Shown in pieces: positions 35,801-46,738 of a DNA stretch of 64,000 bases. How positions within the stretch are numbered: position 1 is the stretch's first letter; each line of letters begins with the position of its first letter. Origin of the DNA: Geosiphon pyriformis (Eukaryota; Glomeromycota; Glomeromycetes; Archaeosporales; Geosiphonaceae); assembly GCA_016748015.1 (NCBI GenBank), contig JAAOMT010000577.1, positions 125,881 to 189,880 on the forward strand. Direction: 5' to 3'. The notes below the pieces were generated by a model that had not been told where the DNA came from, did no database searches, and saw nothing but the letters and a program-made list of their open reading frames with translations. Both the position numbers and the translations under genes were made by a program.

Positions 35801-38128
35801 CACCATTCTATTTATAAAACTTGGGAATTATTAATACTCACACTCTTTTCTAAGATGCAGAAATCACACCCATTATTAAACACAAATTTAACAGCTTCAA
35901 GAAAAAAGCCAAAACCTTCAAACCACAATGTTTTCAAAGCTTATTAAGTATTCTTGATAACCTGGCAGTCTTTTCATTCAGCAGATTGCCAACAACTAAG
36001 GATAATTTCTCCATATCAATCTTCTTCATCACACCAGTAAAAGCATTATTGTCAACATAGTCCAAAAGCATATATTGGTGAAACCAAAGATTGGGCATCT
36101 GCAAGAGCATTGACCACTTTTTCATCCACTCTTTCATAATTTTATTAATCNNNNNNNNNNNNNNNNNNNNATGCCAGTCCACTGAGTCATAAGCTTTGCA
36201 CATGTCTTGCAACACCAGTCAAAGTTATCTATTCTTTTCCAAAGCATCCTCCACCACTGATCCAACAGCAAAAATTGAGTTGAAGTGTCTTTCAACACTG
36301 AAAAGTTATTACCATGAAGAACATTAAATTTACTACAAGCTGATGAAATTCGGTTAGACAAGATCTTAGACAGAATTTTCTGAGCTGTTTTAATCAAAGC
36401 AATAGGTTTAGTATTTATTAACACACCATTCTATTTATAAAACTTGGGAATTATTAATACTCACACTCTTTTCTAAGATGCAGAAATCACACCCATTATT
36501 AAACACAAATTTAACAGCTTCAAGAAAAAAGCCAAAACCTTCAAACCACAATGTTTTCAAAGCTTATTAAGTATTCTTGATAACCTGGCAGTCTTTTCAT
36601 TCAGCAGATTGCCAACAACTAAGGATAATTTCTCCATATCAATCTTCTTCATCACACCAGTAAAAGCATTATTGTCAACATAGTCCAAAAGCATATATTG
36701 GTGAAACCAAAGATTGGGCATCTGCAAGAGCATTGACCACTTTTTCATCCACTCTTTCATAATTTTATTAATCTTAAGTTTAACCTTACCAGACTTAAAT
36801 ACTAACTTATTATTCATCACTAAGTAATCTAAAATAACCTTGCAAAATGGACACTCCAAAACACTCTTTATTATTCTTCCTTTATCAGAACAGAAATTTT
36901 CTATATAACAGTCAATAGTCTTTTTAATAACAGTATTTTCAGATGCTTTTAACTTATAATATTTAAACTTCCAGTATTCTTTCTTTACAATTGACAAATG
37001 CTTTAATAACTCTAATAGACCAATGCCACTTAGAACCAATCCAGAAAACTTAGAAGCCTCTTTAATATCAACAATCAACCAAATTTTGACAAGCTTGTCA
37101 GATTCCAAAAGATCCCCAGAACTAAAAGTCTTTACAATTCTTGAGACAAGCCACTCAAGTTTGAAAAATTTTGAAGACTGTCTGTTTTTTGAGCAATCAT
37201 ATTCATTAAATTAATGTCTAGAAAACACCACATCAGCAGCATGCACTAAGGTTTTACTCAACACCTTCCACATTGCATTCAGGTTACTGTTGTCTTTTAC
37301 TTCTTGAAACTTATTTGAATACATCAGCAATCCAGCCAAAGAAAGCTCCTTAAAGTGCATCTATTGCACTTTATTGGCATTTCCCAACTTAAATTTCCAC
37401 TGGTTTTTATTGGCTTGTTTGCAAGCACTATTAAGACAAGTGTTTAGAAGTCCATCCAAACCAACCGAAACCGAAATTGATTTATGATTTGTATTAAAAA
37501 ATTCTGATACATCATCAACAAAATGCGATGCCACTGCAGATGCCAGATTATTACTTACAAAAATGAAGTCAATAACTTTTAAAGTGCCCTTAGAATTGTC
37601 TCAAGTAAGAGTTTTGACTAAAGAATGTTTTTAAAATGAGTTAACCAACTCTATGTCCAAACAAAACTTGTAACTGGTACTTTTTTTAGATCTATTCTTA
37701 TTAAAGTCCTCACCCAAAACAACAAAACTGCTAGAATTAACTGCCTTGGCTATAAGAGAGTTGATCTTTAAGACCAGCCCAAATCTAATCTCAGCAGATA
37801 CACCAGCATATAAATCCACAAATGTAACTGAAAGTTTGCTTTTAAAGAAAAGCCAAACCAAAATAAGACAACCAGGAACTTCTTCTACTTTAGAAACATG
37901 ACAAGCTAAAGAATTGTTCATAATAACTGTCATCCCAGCTCTAAGAAAACCTTTATCCAAACCAGATAAGAAAATCCGAATTCTCTCAAACTTATTTATG
38001 ATCCAAGGCCTAGTGTTAAGTTTTAACTTTGTTTCCATAATAAACAAAATTATATTCTCAGATTTTTTATGTCAATGTATAACATCTTCTTGTTTAGCAG
38101 GGATATTGATATCTCGAACATTACACAT
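32848..38128 (-). pseudogene. LINE ORF2: endonuclease-RT-RNase H polyprotein, broken
   Basis: The start is the ATG at 38128 (MCNVRDINIPAKQEDVIH, then a stop where Trp is expected). Endonuclease: METKLKL at about 38037 and VVLGEDFNKN, the G-D-F-N-type motif changed to E-D-F-N. RT: palm motif DMCKAYDSVDW (about 35580), HDSLDQGKVFSLLLWRIFYD and FVDDTIWVGSS (about 35215). RNase H: VEVYTDGSLKG, STLAELQAI and LYSDS (33931-34281). The tail has LCLLCSEVELPNYVFTC and CHFFSGL. The frame is constant except for one shift near 35670 (36290 in the duplicate). The interruptions are nonsense codons at several places. Confidence 0.88.
35548..36170. repeat. False duplication at assembly gap
   Basis: Bases 35548-36150 (603 bases) recur exactly as 36171-36773, and the two copies are separated only by 20 N (36151-36170). 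The left piece stops exactly where the gap begins and the right piece begins at the matching base. This is what overlapping contig ends produce when they are scaffolded without merging. The duplicated segment is part of the RT region of the LINE. Confidence 0.9.
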
Positions 38129-38151
38129 AGCAACCTTCTAAACAAAATCAC

Positions 38152-40043
38152 TCATTGAAATAAAAAAAATTTCTGGAAACCTGAGCTGGCACACAACAGA
38201 TCTAACTTCCCCAAAACAGAACCAACAGAAGCCTTAAGAACCACCAATTTTGACTTAAGACTGCCAACCTTGGAAGTTAACACTCTCGTGCTACTTGAAC
38301 TAAGAACTAAGACATCATCAGTAGCAGGAGAAGAAGGTGCAGAATAAGCATCAGGAATATTCAAAACCATATCCAAATCCACACTAGAATCTACAACTGC
38401 AGACAGAACTGGAATAAGAGATTGAAAAACAGAAGTTAAGGGGCTCTGTTCAGAAATGGGTGCCAAAAGCACTAATACAATACCATTCAACTATTTTACA
38501 ATGTTCGACACCTAATCAGATAAAAGCTCAAGAGAACACATCAACATTAACAAATGTGCATCTAAAGAAGAGTTCAATAAAGTAATAGAGAGACATTTGC
38601 CATCAGAATCCATACTAACAATAGGAAAAAAACCAGAGCCTGCTTCGGCAGAGTGATTATGAGAGGTGGATACAGCCAGAACTACTTGAGCCCAAGACCT
38701 GCCACCAAAAGCAGCCAGACGAGAGATGAGAACATTTTTCTTGACATACAATTTAGCTAAATGAAAATGAATAACCTCTGAAGTGTCTTTTTTAAATAGT
38801 TTGACTGGTCTAAGAAAAGATGTAATTGTGGCATCACACTTTAAAACAGAATAACCAAATTTTCTACAATGTTCATACTAAACCAGATCTATTCTTGCCC
38901 AAGAAAGTTTGACACCACTAAATATTGGCTCAATGTAATAAGCAGACTCCAGATCTTCCTCAGATTCAAAGCCAATCACAGCACAATAGATTCTATTGCC
39001 AGTATTAACAGAACAATTAATCATACATGTTTTTCCACCAGTCTTATCCAAGAGAGTACCAAGATCATGTGCCATTGTTCTCACTGGTAAAGTAAACAAA
39101 AGTGCTCTAAACCAATTTTTAGAAGCCTATGTCTTGTAATCTCTCACAGCCATAGCCACATTCACAGAATTTTTCCCAATGAGGAAGGACCATCTAGATG
39201 CCAGTTGCTCAGCCTGATCTGAACTAGCAAATTCTACTATGGTCTTTTGCCACATGTCAATTAATTAAACTCTGATCGACTTAATATCACCAAATTCAGA
39301 TACTGCAGTAATGATTATTTCCTTAGGCGTATCCATGGGAATTTCCTTTATGATCACAGCCCAATCTGAATGGATACTTTGTTTTTTGAGATTGGTATTT
39401 ACAGAGATACCTTTTTCTCTGGCCAATGAAGTGGCCATATTCATGCTTTTTTCTGAAGTGAAGGTAGATCTAATGATCTTCTCAAATTTTGAGGGAGTAG
39501 TGGCCCTCCCAAAACCATTGATAGTTGAAAATTTTTTTCTAACAAGCTGAGTTTTTGCTGTGACTAATTTGTTTTCTACTGCAGAAATATCAATATCCAA
39601 AGCAAATGATTTTTTGACTGACACTTCTATTGGAGTTTTGATGATCTTTGGATCAATTCACTTTTTTTCCAAAGAGATAGACAAGTGAAAAGGAAGCACA
39701 ATTTCATCATCATCCATAGTAAAATCAGGAGAGCCAAATACTGCACCAATATTAATACATTTTGCCTTGAGAGTGGTTGCAGCCAAATCCAGGAGAGACC
39801 TATCATGTATACCAGCCATGCTTACATTCTCATCATCACCAGACAGACTATTCACATCAGAATACACACTATTATCAGGCCCAGAATTACTCAAGGAGAT
39901 ATCTTTCTCATCACTAAAGTGTTTAATATTCCCAAGAACTACTTTTTTTTTTAAGTGAAAGAACCACCAGTAGAACCATGAAAAGCTTCTTTGAGTGTCT
40001 TCTTTTTTGACATATTACCACCTGAAGCAGTCTTTAAATCCAT
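38152..40043 (-). pseudogene. LINE ORF1 (gag-like, nucleic-acid-binding), broken
   Basis: It starts MDLKTASGGNMSKKKTLKEA at 40043. After a ten-A run the frame shifts and continues to 38152. Readable blocks include SDWAVIIKEIPMDTPKEIII, the R-x-L-like segment FTLPVRTMAHDLGTLLDKTG and GGKTCMINCSVNTGNRIYCA. A degenerate zinc knuckle (YEHCRKFGYSVLKC, first Cys lost) is followed by FGGRSWAQVV. Several stops interrupt it, for example at 39265-39267 before LIDMWQK. Such proteins coat LINE RNA. The ORF2 start lies just downstream. Confidence 0.8.
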
Positions 40044-40070
40044 AACAAAAGGGTTATTATTTAAAAAAAT

Positions 40071-42339
40071 GTTGAAAAAACTAGCAAGAAAAAATTAGAA
40101 AACTTTTTTATTAGAAAATGCACTTTTTAAGGATTGTTGGAAGTAAGAGAGAAAGAAGTTTTTATTTATCAAATTTTATTTTAAAAATTAAGTTAATAAA
40201 ATAAAACCTAAACTATTTTTTTTATTTTTTAAAAATATTATTAATTTTAATAATATTTAAAAAATAATTACAATTTATTAAAAGTTTTTTAAATTGTTTT
40301 TATTTTAATACTTAATAAAATTAAATATTATTAAATTTGTTAAATTTTTGTTTATTATTATTTTTAAAATTACAAAATTTTTAATAATATTTGTTTTATT
40401 CTGTTTTTGCTATTGTAATATTATTTATTATTTTTTTAGATGTTTTTTTCATAAAATTAAAATATTTTAAGTATTTTTAATAAAGTTTTTAATATTAAAT
40501 TTAAGCTTATTGGTTTATAATAATATATTAATTTGTATTTTAAGTTTTTTAAGCTATTAAAGCTGTTTTTGCTTGTTAATATTATTGATAAAAAAATAGC
40601 AAAGTTATAAATAGTTAAAAAATAACCAATCTTACAAATTAACAAAATAATAATCTTAAAACTGAAAAAATTGACATAATAACAAATATTAACTATAGTA
40701 ATAATAATTATTTATTAATAATAACAGCAATTATTATTTTAAAATAATAAAAATAATATATTATTTTATAGAATTTTAATTATATATTTATATAATAGTT
40801 TTTAATATTAAAAAACAATAATTAAAGAATTATTAAAAAAAATTTCAAAAAAATTTCAAATAATAAATAAAAGTTTAATTTAATCTATAAAAAAATTTAT
40901 TAATAATATTATAAAAAAAACTATTATAAAATTAATTATAATTTAAATCAAAATTTTAAATATTACAATATTTAAAAATTATTTTTTTTAATACTAATAA
41001 GTTTTAGTAATAAAAAATAGTAAAATTATTGTTTTTATAATGTGTTTAAAACCAAATTAATTAATTTTTTTTGGCCATATAGTTTTAAAATTAATAATTT
41101 AATTTTTTATAATAATTAATATTAATAATTTATTATTATTACTTTAAATTTAAAAACGTTCTTAATAATATAATTATTAAGTTTAATATTTTGTGTAAAA
41201 GTTGTATTTAATAAAAAATTCTTAAATTAGTGTTATTATAAGTATTAAAGTTTAATTTATTTAATTTTAATTATACTATTTGGTTTTTTATGATGTTTTT
41301 TTAAGTTTTTATTGTATTTAAAGTTTTTGTTAATTAGTTTATTAATTTAATGTTTTATATTAAAATTGCTGTTTTTTAATATATATATTTATTAATAAAA
41401 TTATTAAATTTAAATTTGTTTTATTTAAATTTATTGTTATAAAAATTGGTTTATTAATAAATTTAGTTGTTTTATTTAAAAAAATTTATTTATAAATATC
41501 AAAAAAAACTTATCAATTAATTGTATTAATAACAGAAAAAAAGTTATATTTTATATAAAAAACTAAAAAATAAATAAAAAGTTACAAATTACTTAAATAA
41601 ATTTAAAATATTATGTGCTTTTAATTTAAATAATAAACTATATATAAATAATATATAAATTGTATTTATTGTAAAATATTTTATATAAATAATAATAAAA
41701 TTATACTTTATAATAATTAATGCCAAATAAATTTTTTGATAATAAAAACAAAATTAAAAAAAAATCTATATTTATATATTATACAAATTAAATTATTAAT
41801 TAATAATTAATTTAAAATTGTATTTATTAAAAATAAAGAAATTCCATTAAAAAAATTAAATATCTAAAAAAGTTTTAGAAATTTAACAAATTAAAATTAA
41901 TTAAACACAATTTAAAAATAAAGTTATAATAAATATTACTTAAATAATTTTAATAATAAAACTTTTATTATTAAAAATATGTTAAATAGTTTTTTAAAAA
42001 AATAAAAAAATAAATTTATGTTAAAAATAATATATTTTAAAAAATAGTATTATTTATTATAATAAATAAATTTAAAAATAAATAAATATTTTTTTTAAAA
42101 ACAAATTATTAATTTAAATAAAATAAAAAATTACTTAAAAATTAAAAAAACATAAATAATTATAATATTAATATAAAAACATATTAATAAATATTAAATT
42201 TTTTGTATTAATTAATATTATAAAAAACACTTTTAAAAGTTTTAGTTTAATATATGTAAAATTTATAAGTTTAGAAATAATATTTTTTAAGAATATTTTA
42301 ATACAATATATAGATTATTAACTTTCTATAAAAAAATAT
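40071..42339. other. Extremely A+T-rich gene desert
   Basis: Low-complexity A+T sequence upstream of the LINE. No protein-like frame; the minus-strand frame 40457-40645 is compositional. Confidence 0.5.
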
Positions 42340-42640
42340 GATAAAAAAATCTTTTGATTTTGCAAAATATAATAAAGCTTATAATTCAATAAACTGAAAA
42401 AAAGTATAAAATGCATTAAAATATAATAAGTTTACATATTTCTTGGTCATTTATATAATAAATGTAAAAACAAAATTATGAATTTTTAGCTTACTAATGA
42501 ATTTAAGAAAAAAAGTTTTAAATTTTTATACAAAATCAAAAAACATGAAAACTTTGAAATTACAGAATATATTTTAATCTATTGGAAAAAATGGATGAAT
42601 AAGAAAATCACATTATTTTTTGCCATTTTGCTTTGTAGGT
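42340..42640 (+). pseudogene. Possible decayed reverse-transcriptase fragment
   Basis: The plus strand reads FDFAKYNKAYNSIN, then a stop and KKV, stop, NALKYNKFT, which resembles the RT palm start K-A-Y-D-S-x-x-W. It continues with IINVKTKL and, in other frames, KKHENFEITEYILIYWKK. It is strongly A+T-shifted and full of stops. If real, it is a LINE-like relic on the opposite strand from the other copies. Confidence 0.3.
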
Positions 42641-42671
42641 AAATTTGAACAAATAATAATTATTTTATAGT

Positions 42672-42905
42672 TTGTTACATAATTAAAGTCTTATGAATGG
42701 TGAACGAGAAAATAGAGGATAAACTTTCCTTGGTTTGTTTGATTAATTGTAAATCTAGTGTTGTCATTGAATATGCCAATTCGGCCAGCCCAAAAAGAAA
42801 CTTTGGGTAATCTGTGATCGCTTCAGAAAATAAAATATTCTTACAATCCGTGTTAATAAATTCAATAGCCACGTAGGATATGAAAGCAGGATAATTTTCT
42901 AAATA
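42672..42905 (-). other. Possible additional 3' exon of the zinc-finger gene
   Basis: After an acceptor-like CAACCTAG (about 42905) a frame reads SFIKYLENYPAFISYVAIEF and on to IHKTLIM and a stop near 42675. Its composition is protein-like (FLFGLAELAYSMTTLDLQLI). It could be a last exon of the gene at 43113-44548 joined from a donor GTGAGA near 43130, which would replace the C-terminus given there. The phase would fit. No other parent gene is apparent. Confidence 0.35.
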
Positions 42906-43112
42906 TTTTATAAAACTTTCTAGGTTGTAAAAATAATTATTATAATTTACTCATAAATAAAAGAATGATAATCTATTAATAAGAAATAATATATTATACT
43001 ACAATATGATGTGGATCTAGAGATGTTTTTGATGTAAATACCTGATATTGCTACCCGGAATTTCCCCTCTCCTCTGGCAAATTGCCGTTTAATCCCAGGA
43101 AGCCTCGTCTTT

Positions 43113-44548
43113 TTAAAAATTATTCTCACGATTGCCATCCGATAGATAATTATGCTCTTCTTGTTCAACCCAGTTATCGTCACGTGTACTATAGGGTTTT
43201 TCTGACCAATTCGTTCTGAAATCATATGGGTTTTCATCATTATACCTATCGTCACGAGTTATCTTTCGATCACCTTCAATAAAAGGCTGAATGACACCAA
43301 AGGAAGGGCCCGAAGCATGACTATTAGAAGAAAAAGCAGCATTATTTGTAGCAACAGCTTTTTCATCAACCATTCTACGTGCTTGTGCATCAGTTAAATC
43401 AGGATACCGTGTATATGGTGGGGGAAGTTCATCTTCCAGAAATTGGGCAACATTATTAGATATTTGAGCTTGATTGGGTTCAGCAAAGCTTGTTATTCGT
43501 GGCGGAATGTTCAATGAAGGCCCAACTGGACCAACCGGGACAATGGGTAGATGTTGAAGAGTTGCATGAACAGGTGATTGGCCAGGTTGTGGATTGTAAT
43601 TATGCCCCAATACTATTTGAATATTTGGTAAACTTTGTTGTGGATGAATAGGTAATTGAGGGGCTACTATGGTTTGAGATGGTGATGCTGGAACCGATAT
43701 TGGTGGTGCTGATGGTGTATGTGGCAATAATGTGCCACCTGGAGGAGTTGTCGGGGGAGATATTTGTTGTCTTGGTGGAGCTGTCGTTTTTGGCGACGTT
43801 ATAGTTATATTAGGTGGGTCTATTAGTGGTGATTTTGTAGGTCCATTTGGTGTTGGAGGTTGTTGAGGTGGGCTTGGTTTCGAAGACAAAGTTGCTAAAG
43901 TAGCAATCGGAGGTGGTCGAGACACTTGACGCGCTATTTGAATGGATTCAAAAATTAAATCTGATATATGCAGAAAAAAAAATCCAACGAAAACAATAAA
44001 ATTGGTCACAAAATTTGAAAAAGAGATTACCATTATCTTTACAAGTTCGAGAACAATAAGGCGAATTTAGAAAGCATGGTTTAGCCTGACAGTATTGACA
44101 AATGTTGAGAGTATTTCCTTGACGGTTGGAACCTGAACCACTTGCAACGAATACACCCGGCATTTTTCCTCCTTGTCCAGAAACAATCATGTATGAACCT
44201 TTATGAGGTGAATGCCGAAATCCCGTTTGCCCATTACGTACTGGAGCTTTTCCTTTTGGATTTAAAGCTTCGGCTTCATTTTTACAAGTTTTTCCACAAT
44301 AATTGATCCTCTGTCCTCCTATCAAAGCCCTAGGCATTAGGTTACAATTTATGCAAGGCTCCACCATACCTTTAATAAGATTGATTATAAAAATACAATC
44401 AAATTGATTTAATAAAGGTTCCTCCAATTCCTATACCTTTGTCAACCGCGGCCCTTCTACATTTATTCGAACAAAATTCCGCAATTTCTCCTGATAAATT
44501 ATCCACATAAACAGAGCCGGAACGGCAAGCAGCGCAAAGTTGAGCCAT
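43113..44548 (-). CDS. Triple zinc-finger protein with proline-rich tail
   Basis: Exons 44548-44437, 44369-44031 and 43933-43113 join in phase into 423 residues. Three similar Cys4 modules of the form C-x2-C ... [FY]-C-x3-C lie at C5/C8/C26/C30, C43/C46/C62/C66 and C128/C131/C143/C147. Residues about 152-330 are Pro/Thr/Ser-rich, followed by ELPPPYTRYPDLTDAQARRM and a charged tail. The modules match those in the N-terminus of the PARP-like gene at 46739-48132, but no ADP-ribosyltransferase domain is attached here. It is divergent from the PARP-like gene at 44803 with 254 bases between start codons. Function unknown; the fingers suggest protein or nucleic-acid binding. An alternative 3' exon is noted at 42672. 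Confidence 0.78.
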
Positions 44549-44802
44549 GGTGTCAAATGATTTGACCAAGAATGAAGCCTTTATATTCCTACTATGTGAA
44601 GCCGTGAAACCATTCGATTGGAATAAATTATTTTTTTGTTTGTAAGTACAAATTACCAAGTTTAGACTTGGTAATACCTCAGAATTAGACTTCGAATGAG
44701 TATTTTTAGAACTACTAGTTTTAATTACCAGTTGACCCGTGTAACTTCTAAAAGTCTCATCTTTCTTTAACCCTGCTGTTGATTTTCCTTTTATTCAATT
44801 TC
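44549..44802. promoter_or_regulatory. Candidate bidirectional promoter
   Basis: Only 254 bases separate the start codons of the divergent zinc-finger and PARP-like genes, so both promoters and 5' untranslated regions must lie here. The arrangement is seen in the sequence; co-regulation is inference. No specific binding site is recognised. Confidence 0.45.
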
Positions 44803-46069
44803 ATGCCTTTACCACACAAGAAGGCGCCGAAAAGTTTAGTAAATTTGTTCGATGACTTGGAGTCTTCCGACGAAGACGAACAAGTTGAAACTACGAATAG
44901 TGATTCTTGGAAACCTTTCCCAAAAGAAGAAAATTCAATAGGTCTTGTACTGACACGAGAAACTTGTACATGTGAAGATTGTGAAAGGGGTAGGTGTTTT
45001 TTACTTGGGGCAGTGAAATGTGAGATACAGATAAATTTGTCTGATCCAGTGAATCACCAGCAATATCACCCAGGTATCGGCCCGATTTTGAAACATTACG
45101 AGAAATATTTATATCAGAAAAATTACTTCGTCATGCGGCTACATTCGCCGGCACCCGAAAAATTACCGAAAAAATCATTGATCATTTCCATAATACATGG
45201 GGACATCCATTACACATGGGGGTAATAAAATATTTCAACTTTCCTACTTTTAGAAATTCAGAAAATTAGGTATTAACAAAAATCATAAAAAAAAGTCTCC
45301 GGATGTGCAATATGTATCCTTCATGAAATGTGACCGAAATCTCTGTAAACGTTGGGATGAGTATATGTCAGAGTTGACACTGGTGTGTAATAACCCCAAT
45401 GTGAAACCATTATGGCATGGGACTGGCGTTAAGTGCAAGATTGAGGAGGGAAAAGGCCCGTGTGACCCGGATTCAGAAGATAGTTGTGCTTCATGTAGTA
45501 TACTGACAACGGGATTCGATATAAAGAAAAGTGGCTCAGCTAACCTGTTCAAACGGTATGAAAATTTCAAATTTAGACTGGTCTAATATTTCGTCTTTTG
45601 ATGAATTGAATTTTTAACTTCTAAATGTTTTGCATCTCATCGGGCAGGTTTGGAACCGGTATTTATTTTGCTCCTAATTCATCAAAAGCGCATAGTTATG
45701 CAACACCACGAGCAAAAGATGATTCATACACAATTTTATTCTGTTTCGTCGCCTTGGGGAGGTAAAATTGTAATGAAACTTTTATTTTCCTGATATTTCA
45801 TTAATATTTCCTAATTTAATTAATATAGATGTCATAGAACAAAAGATGACCTGCCCAAATTAATCGGTAATGAAATATTTAAGGAAAAATGTTCAAAATT
45901 TAAAAAGCCCCAATTCTCATTAGTTTGATTATCAGAACCACCTTATCCATGTCATTCTGTACATGGGCTTGTCGGCTCACGGCTAAACTATGAAGAATTC
46001 GTAGTTTATAGTGGGGACGCAGTGATTCCTTTTGCTGCTGTAAGCTACAAGATGAGGAATGTGAGATAA
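44803..46069 (+). CDS. PARP-like ADP-ribosyltransferase
   Basis: Six exons (44803-44989, 45061-45221, 45254-45555, 45648-45761, 45829-45866, 45936-46069) join in phase into 311 residues. Residues 1-62 are acidic and contain TCTCEDCER. The catalytic domain follows: LWHGTG with His171, FGTGIYFAPNSSKAHSYA with Tyr223, and NYEEFVVYSGD with Glu288. This is the H-Y-E triad of PARP-type enzymes that transfer ADP-ribose from NAD. An insertion between H and Y carries C177, C186, C194 and C197 and looks metal-binding. The first acceptor (45060) is the least certain junction. It is convergent with the second PARP-like gene. Whether it makes mono- or poly-ADP-ribose is not visible; Glu at the third position permits either. 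Confidence 0.85.
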
Positions 46070-46738
46070 CAAAATATTCTTCTCGTTTGAAAGCAAGACA
46101 ACATTTATTTATCGATAATGGTGGATATAGAACCTGCTGATTGTTTGAATATCTTGAACATTATTTAAGTAGTCTCACCAAGATTTATCGATGAGTATAT
46201 TGTTCATTTTCCTGCCATCATTATGCTTTGGCCCACTTCTATATTTAATTTATTGAATGGCACAAATTTTTCTTTTGATATTTGTATATTTAGATCAGCG
46301 CGTAAATTTTGTATTCGAAAATTGTCTACATAAAATGGCGAGGGAACGGAAGTTTGAAGAATATACAAAGACTAGTACAAATATTTATAAGTGTTGATAT
46401 ATATATATATTAGCTACCAACTAAATGTAACATATTTTTTCAGACATAGATTATGATGATAATCATACATCCACGAAAAATTTGTAGAACCTTTACTAAG
46501 AATAGTGAGTTCTCGTTAACAAATGAAAAAAGAATAAATATTATATTATTCAAAATAGAAGGGGAGATGGGATTGGAAAATCTAGACCGCTTTCTCGAGA
46601 TTATGTTACAAAACTTGAAGAATCGTATTGCCGCAAAATTAATCTTCAACTAATTAACTTTCTTTCATTGATGAGGATGGGTCCAAAATTTGAGATTCCT
46701 CGTAGATAACAACATATCGCCAGAATGAACTCCCTCAA
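46070..46738. other. Shared 3' region of convergent PARP-like genes
   Basis: About 670 bases between two stop codons. A TA repeat lies near 46400. The small frames here have no family features. Confidence 0.5.

Larger units (their letters stand above)
32741..40070 (-). mobile_element. LINE (non-LTR retrotransposon), nearly full length, inactive
   Basis: On the minus strand the order is ORF1, then AP-endonuclease, reverse transcriptase, RNase H and a Cys-rich tail, which is the plan of RNase H-bearing LINEs. The 3' tail (32741-32850) is shared with the copies ending near 53.8, 57.0, 60.1 and 60.85 kb. G+C is clearly higher than in the flanking deserts. About 623 bases inside are an assembly duplication (35548-36170), so the real element is about 6.7 kb. 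Many stops and two frameshifts make it inactive. No target-site duplication could be identified by eye in the A+T-rich flanks. Confidence 0.9.

Noticed and set aside
35934-36424. Apparent ORFs running through the N gap
   Set aside because: Artefacts of the gap and of the false duplication around it.
45283-45570. 95-codon minus-strand frame
   Set aside because: Antisense to the PARP-like exon 3.
44803-46069. Reading the PARP-like N-terminus through 44990-45060 without an intron
   Set aside because: The unspliced frame leads out of the conserved frame of the next exon; splicing with the acceptor ending at 45060 restores a continuous domain.
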